A DNA stretch of 5,890 nucleotides from Achromobacter sp. Lineage in GTDB: Bacteria; Pseudomonadota; Gammaproteobacteria; Burkholderiales; Burkholderiaceae_B. Position numbers and translations under genes: made by a program. How positions within the stretch are numbered: position 1 is the first letter of the stretch; every line of letters starts with the position of its first letter. The stretch lies in assembly GCA_003454835.1 (NCBI GenBank), contig DMTA01000164.1, positions 1 to 5,890 on the forward strand, in the 5' to 3' direction. Below the pieces are notes generated by a model, which searched no databases, was not told the origin of the DNA, and saw nothing but the letters and a program-made list of their open reading frames with translations. Of this stretch, positions 5,688 through 5,890 are shown in pieces.

Positions 5688-5890
5688 AAATACTCATCTA
5701 TGGCATCAACTACGCGCCCGAACTGACCGGCACCGGCAAATACACCGCCGAGTTAGCCGAATGGCTGGCCGCGCGCGGACACGAAGTCAGCGTGGTCACC
5801 GCCCCGCCCTACTATCCGCAGTGGAAGGTGCACGAGGGCTACCGCGGCTCGCGCTACACCAAGGAATCGCGCCGCGGCGTAACGGTGCGG
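5684..5890 (+). CDS. wcaI: WcaI-type family 4 glycosyltransferase, N-terminal part (3' end outside window)
   Basis: The first 69 residues of a GT-B glycosyltransferase; the frame runs open to the last base, so the rest lies downstream (WcaI proteins are about 400 residues). The start MKILIYGINYAPELTGTGKY (1-20), the helix ELAEWLAARGHEV (23-35) and VVTAPPYYPQWKV (37-49) agree nearly residue for residue with my recollection of E. coli WcaI (GINYSPELTGIGKYTGE, EWLAAQGHEV, ITAPPYYPEWQV). The Gly-Thr-Gly-Lys-Tyr loop at 16-20 is the acceptor-side glycine-rich loop of GT4 enzymes. In the colanic acid pathway WcaI is assigned as the transferase adding the first fucose to lipid-linked glucose. The same family is widely annotated in other polysaccharide clusters, so the sugar used here is uncertain. 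One rare TTA leucine codon (5753-5755) stands out in this GC-rich gene. The catalytic C-terminal domain cannot be judged from this window. Confidence 0.9.
   Translation, partial: MKILIYGINYAPELTGTGKYTAELAEWLAARGHEVSVVTAPPYYPQWKVHEGYRGSRYTKESRRGVTVR

Overview
The window is a continuous stretch of a surface-polysaccharide (exopolysaccharide or capsule type) gene cluster. All seven genes lie on the + strand and are packed with almost no intergenic DNA. Base composition is strongly GC-rich (about two thirds by eye), with G/C preferred at third codon positions. Together with the gene families, this suggests a high-GC proteobacterium; a betaproteobacterium of the Alcaligenaceae (Achromobacter/Bordetella-like) is my best guess. 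That is an impression from composition and protein style, not from a search.

Layout: (1) 2-862, the C-terminal part of a Wzx-type flippase whose start lies upstream of the window. (2) 883-1785, a GT-A family 2 glycosyltransferase of the WfgS/WcaE-like type. (3) 1814-3106, a multi-pass membrane protein of the O-antigen ligase/polymerase superfamily, probably the Wzy polymerase. (4) 3099-4229, a GT-B family 4 glycosyltransferase. (5) 4243-5130, a family 2 glycosyltransferase of the WaaE/KdtX-like type. (6) 5127-5687, a WcaF-type O-acetyltransferase with a left-handed beta-helix. (7) 5684 to the window end, the first 69 residues of a WcaI-type glycosyltransferase. Gene junctions are 20 nt, 28 nt, an 8-bp overlap, 13 nt, a 4-bp overlap and a 4-bp overlap. 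No promoter, terminator, RNA gene, mobile element, CRISPR array or stretch over 300 bases without a gene is visible, so this looks like the interior of one long operon.

How the genes work together (inference from the families): glycosyltransferases build a repeat unit on undecaprenyl diphosphate at the cytoplasmic face, the acetyltransferase decorates it, the flippase moves the lipid-linked unit across the inner membrane, and the Wzy-like protein polymerises it in the periplasm. The last two genes match the colanic acid proteins WcaF and WcaI. The three other glycosyltransferases do not all have obvious colanic acid counterparts, so the product is likely colanic-acid-related but different. 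The initiating phosphoglycosyl transferase, Wza/Wzc export proteins and nucleotide-sugar genes are not in the window.

I found no sign of a radically new system. The points most worth a second look are the hybrid colanic-type module, the coupled gene junctions (wcaI has no visible Shine-Dalgarno), and start-site pitfalls caused by long open shadow frames in GC-rich DNA.
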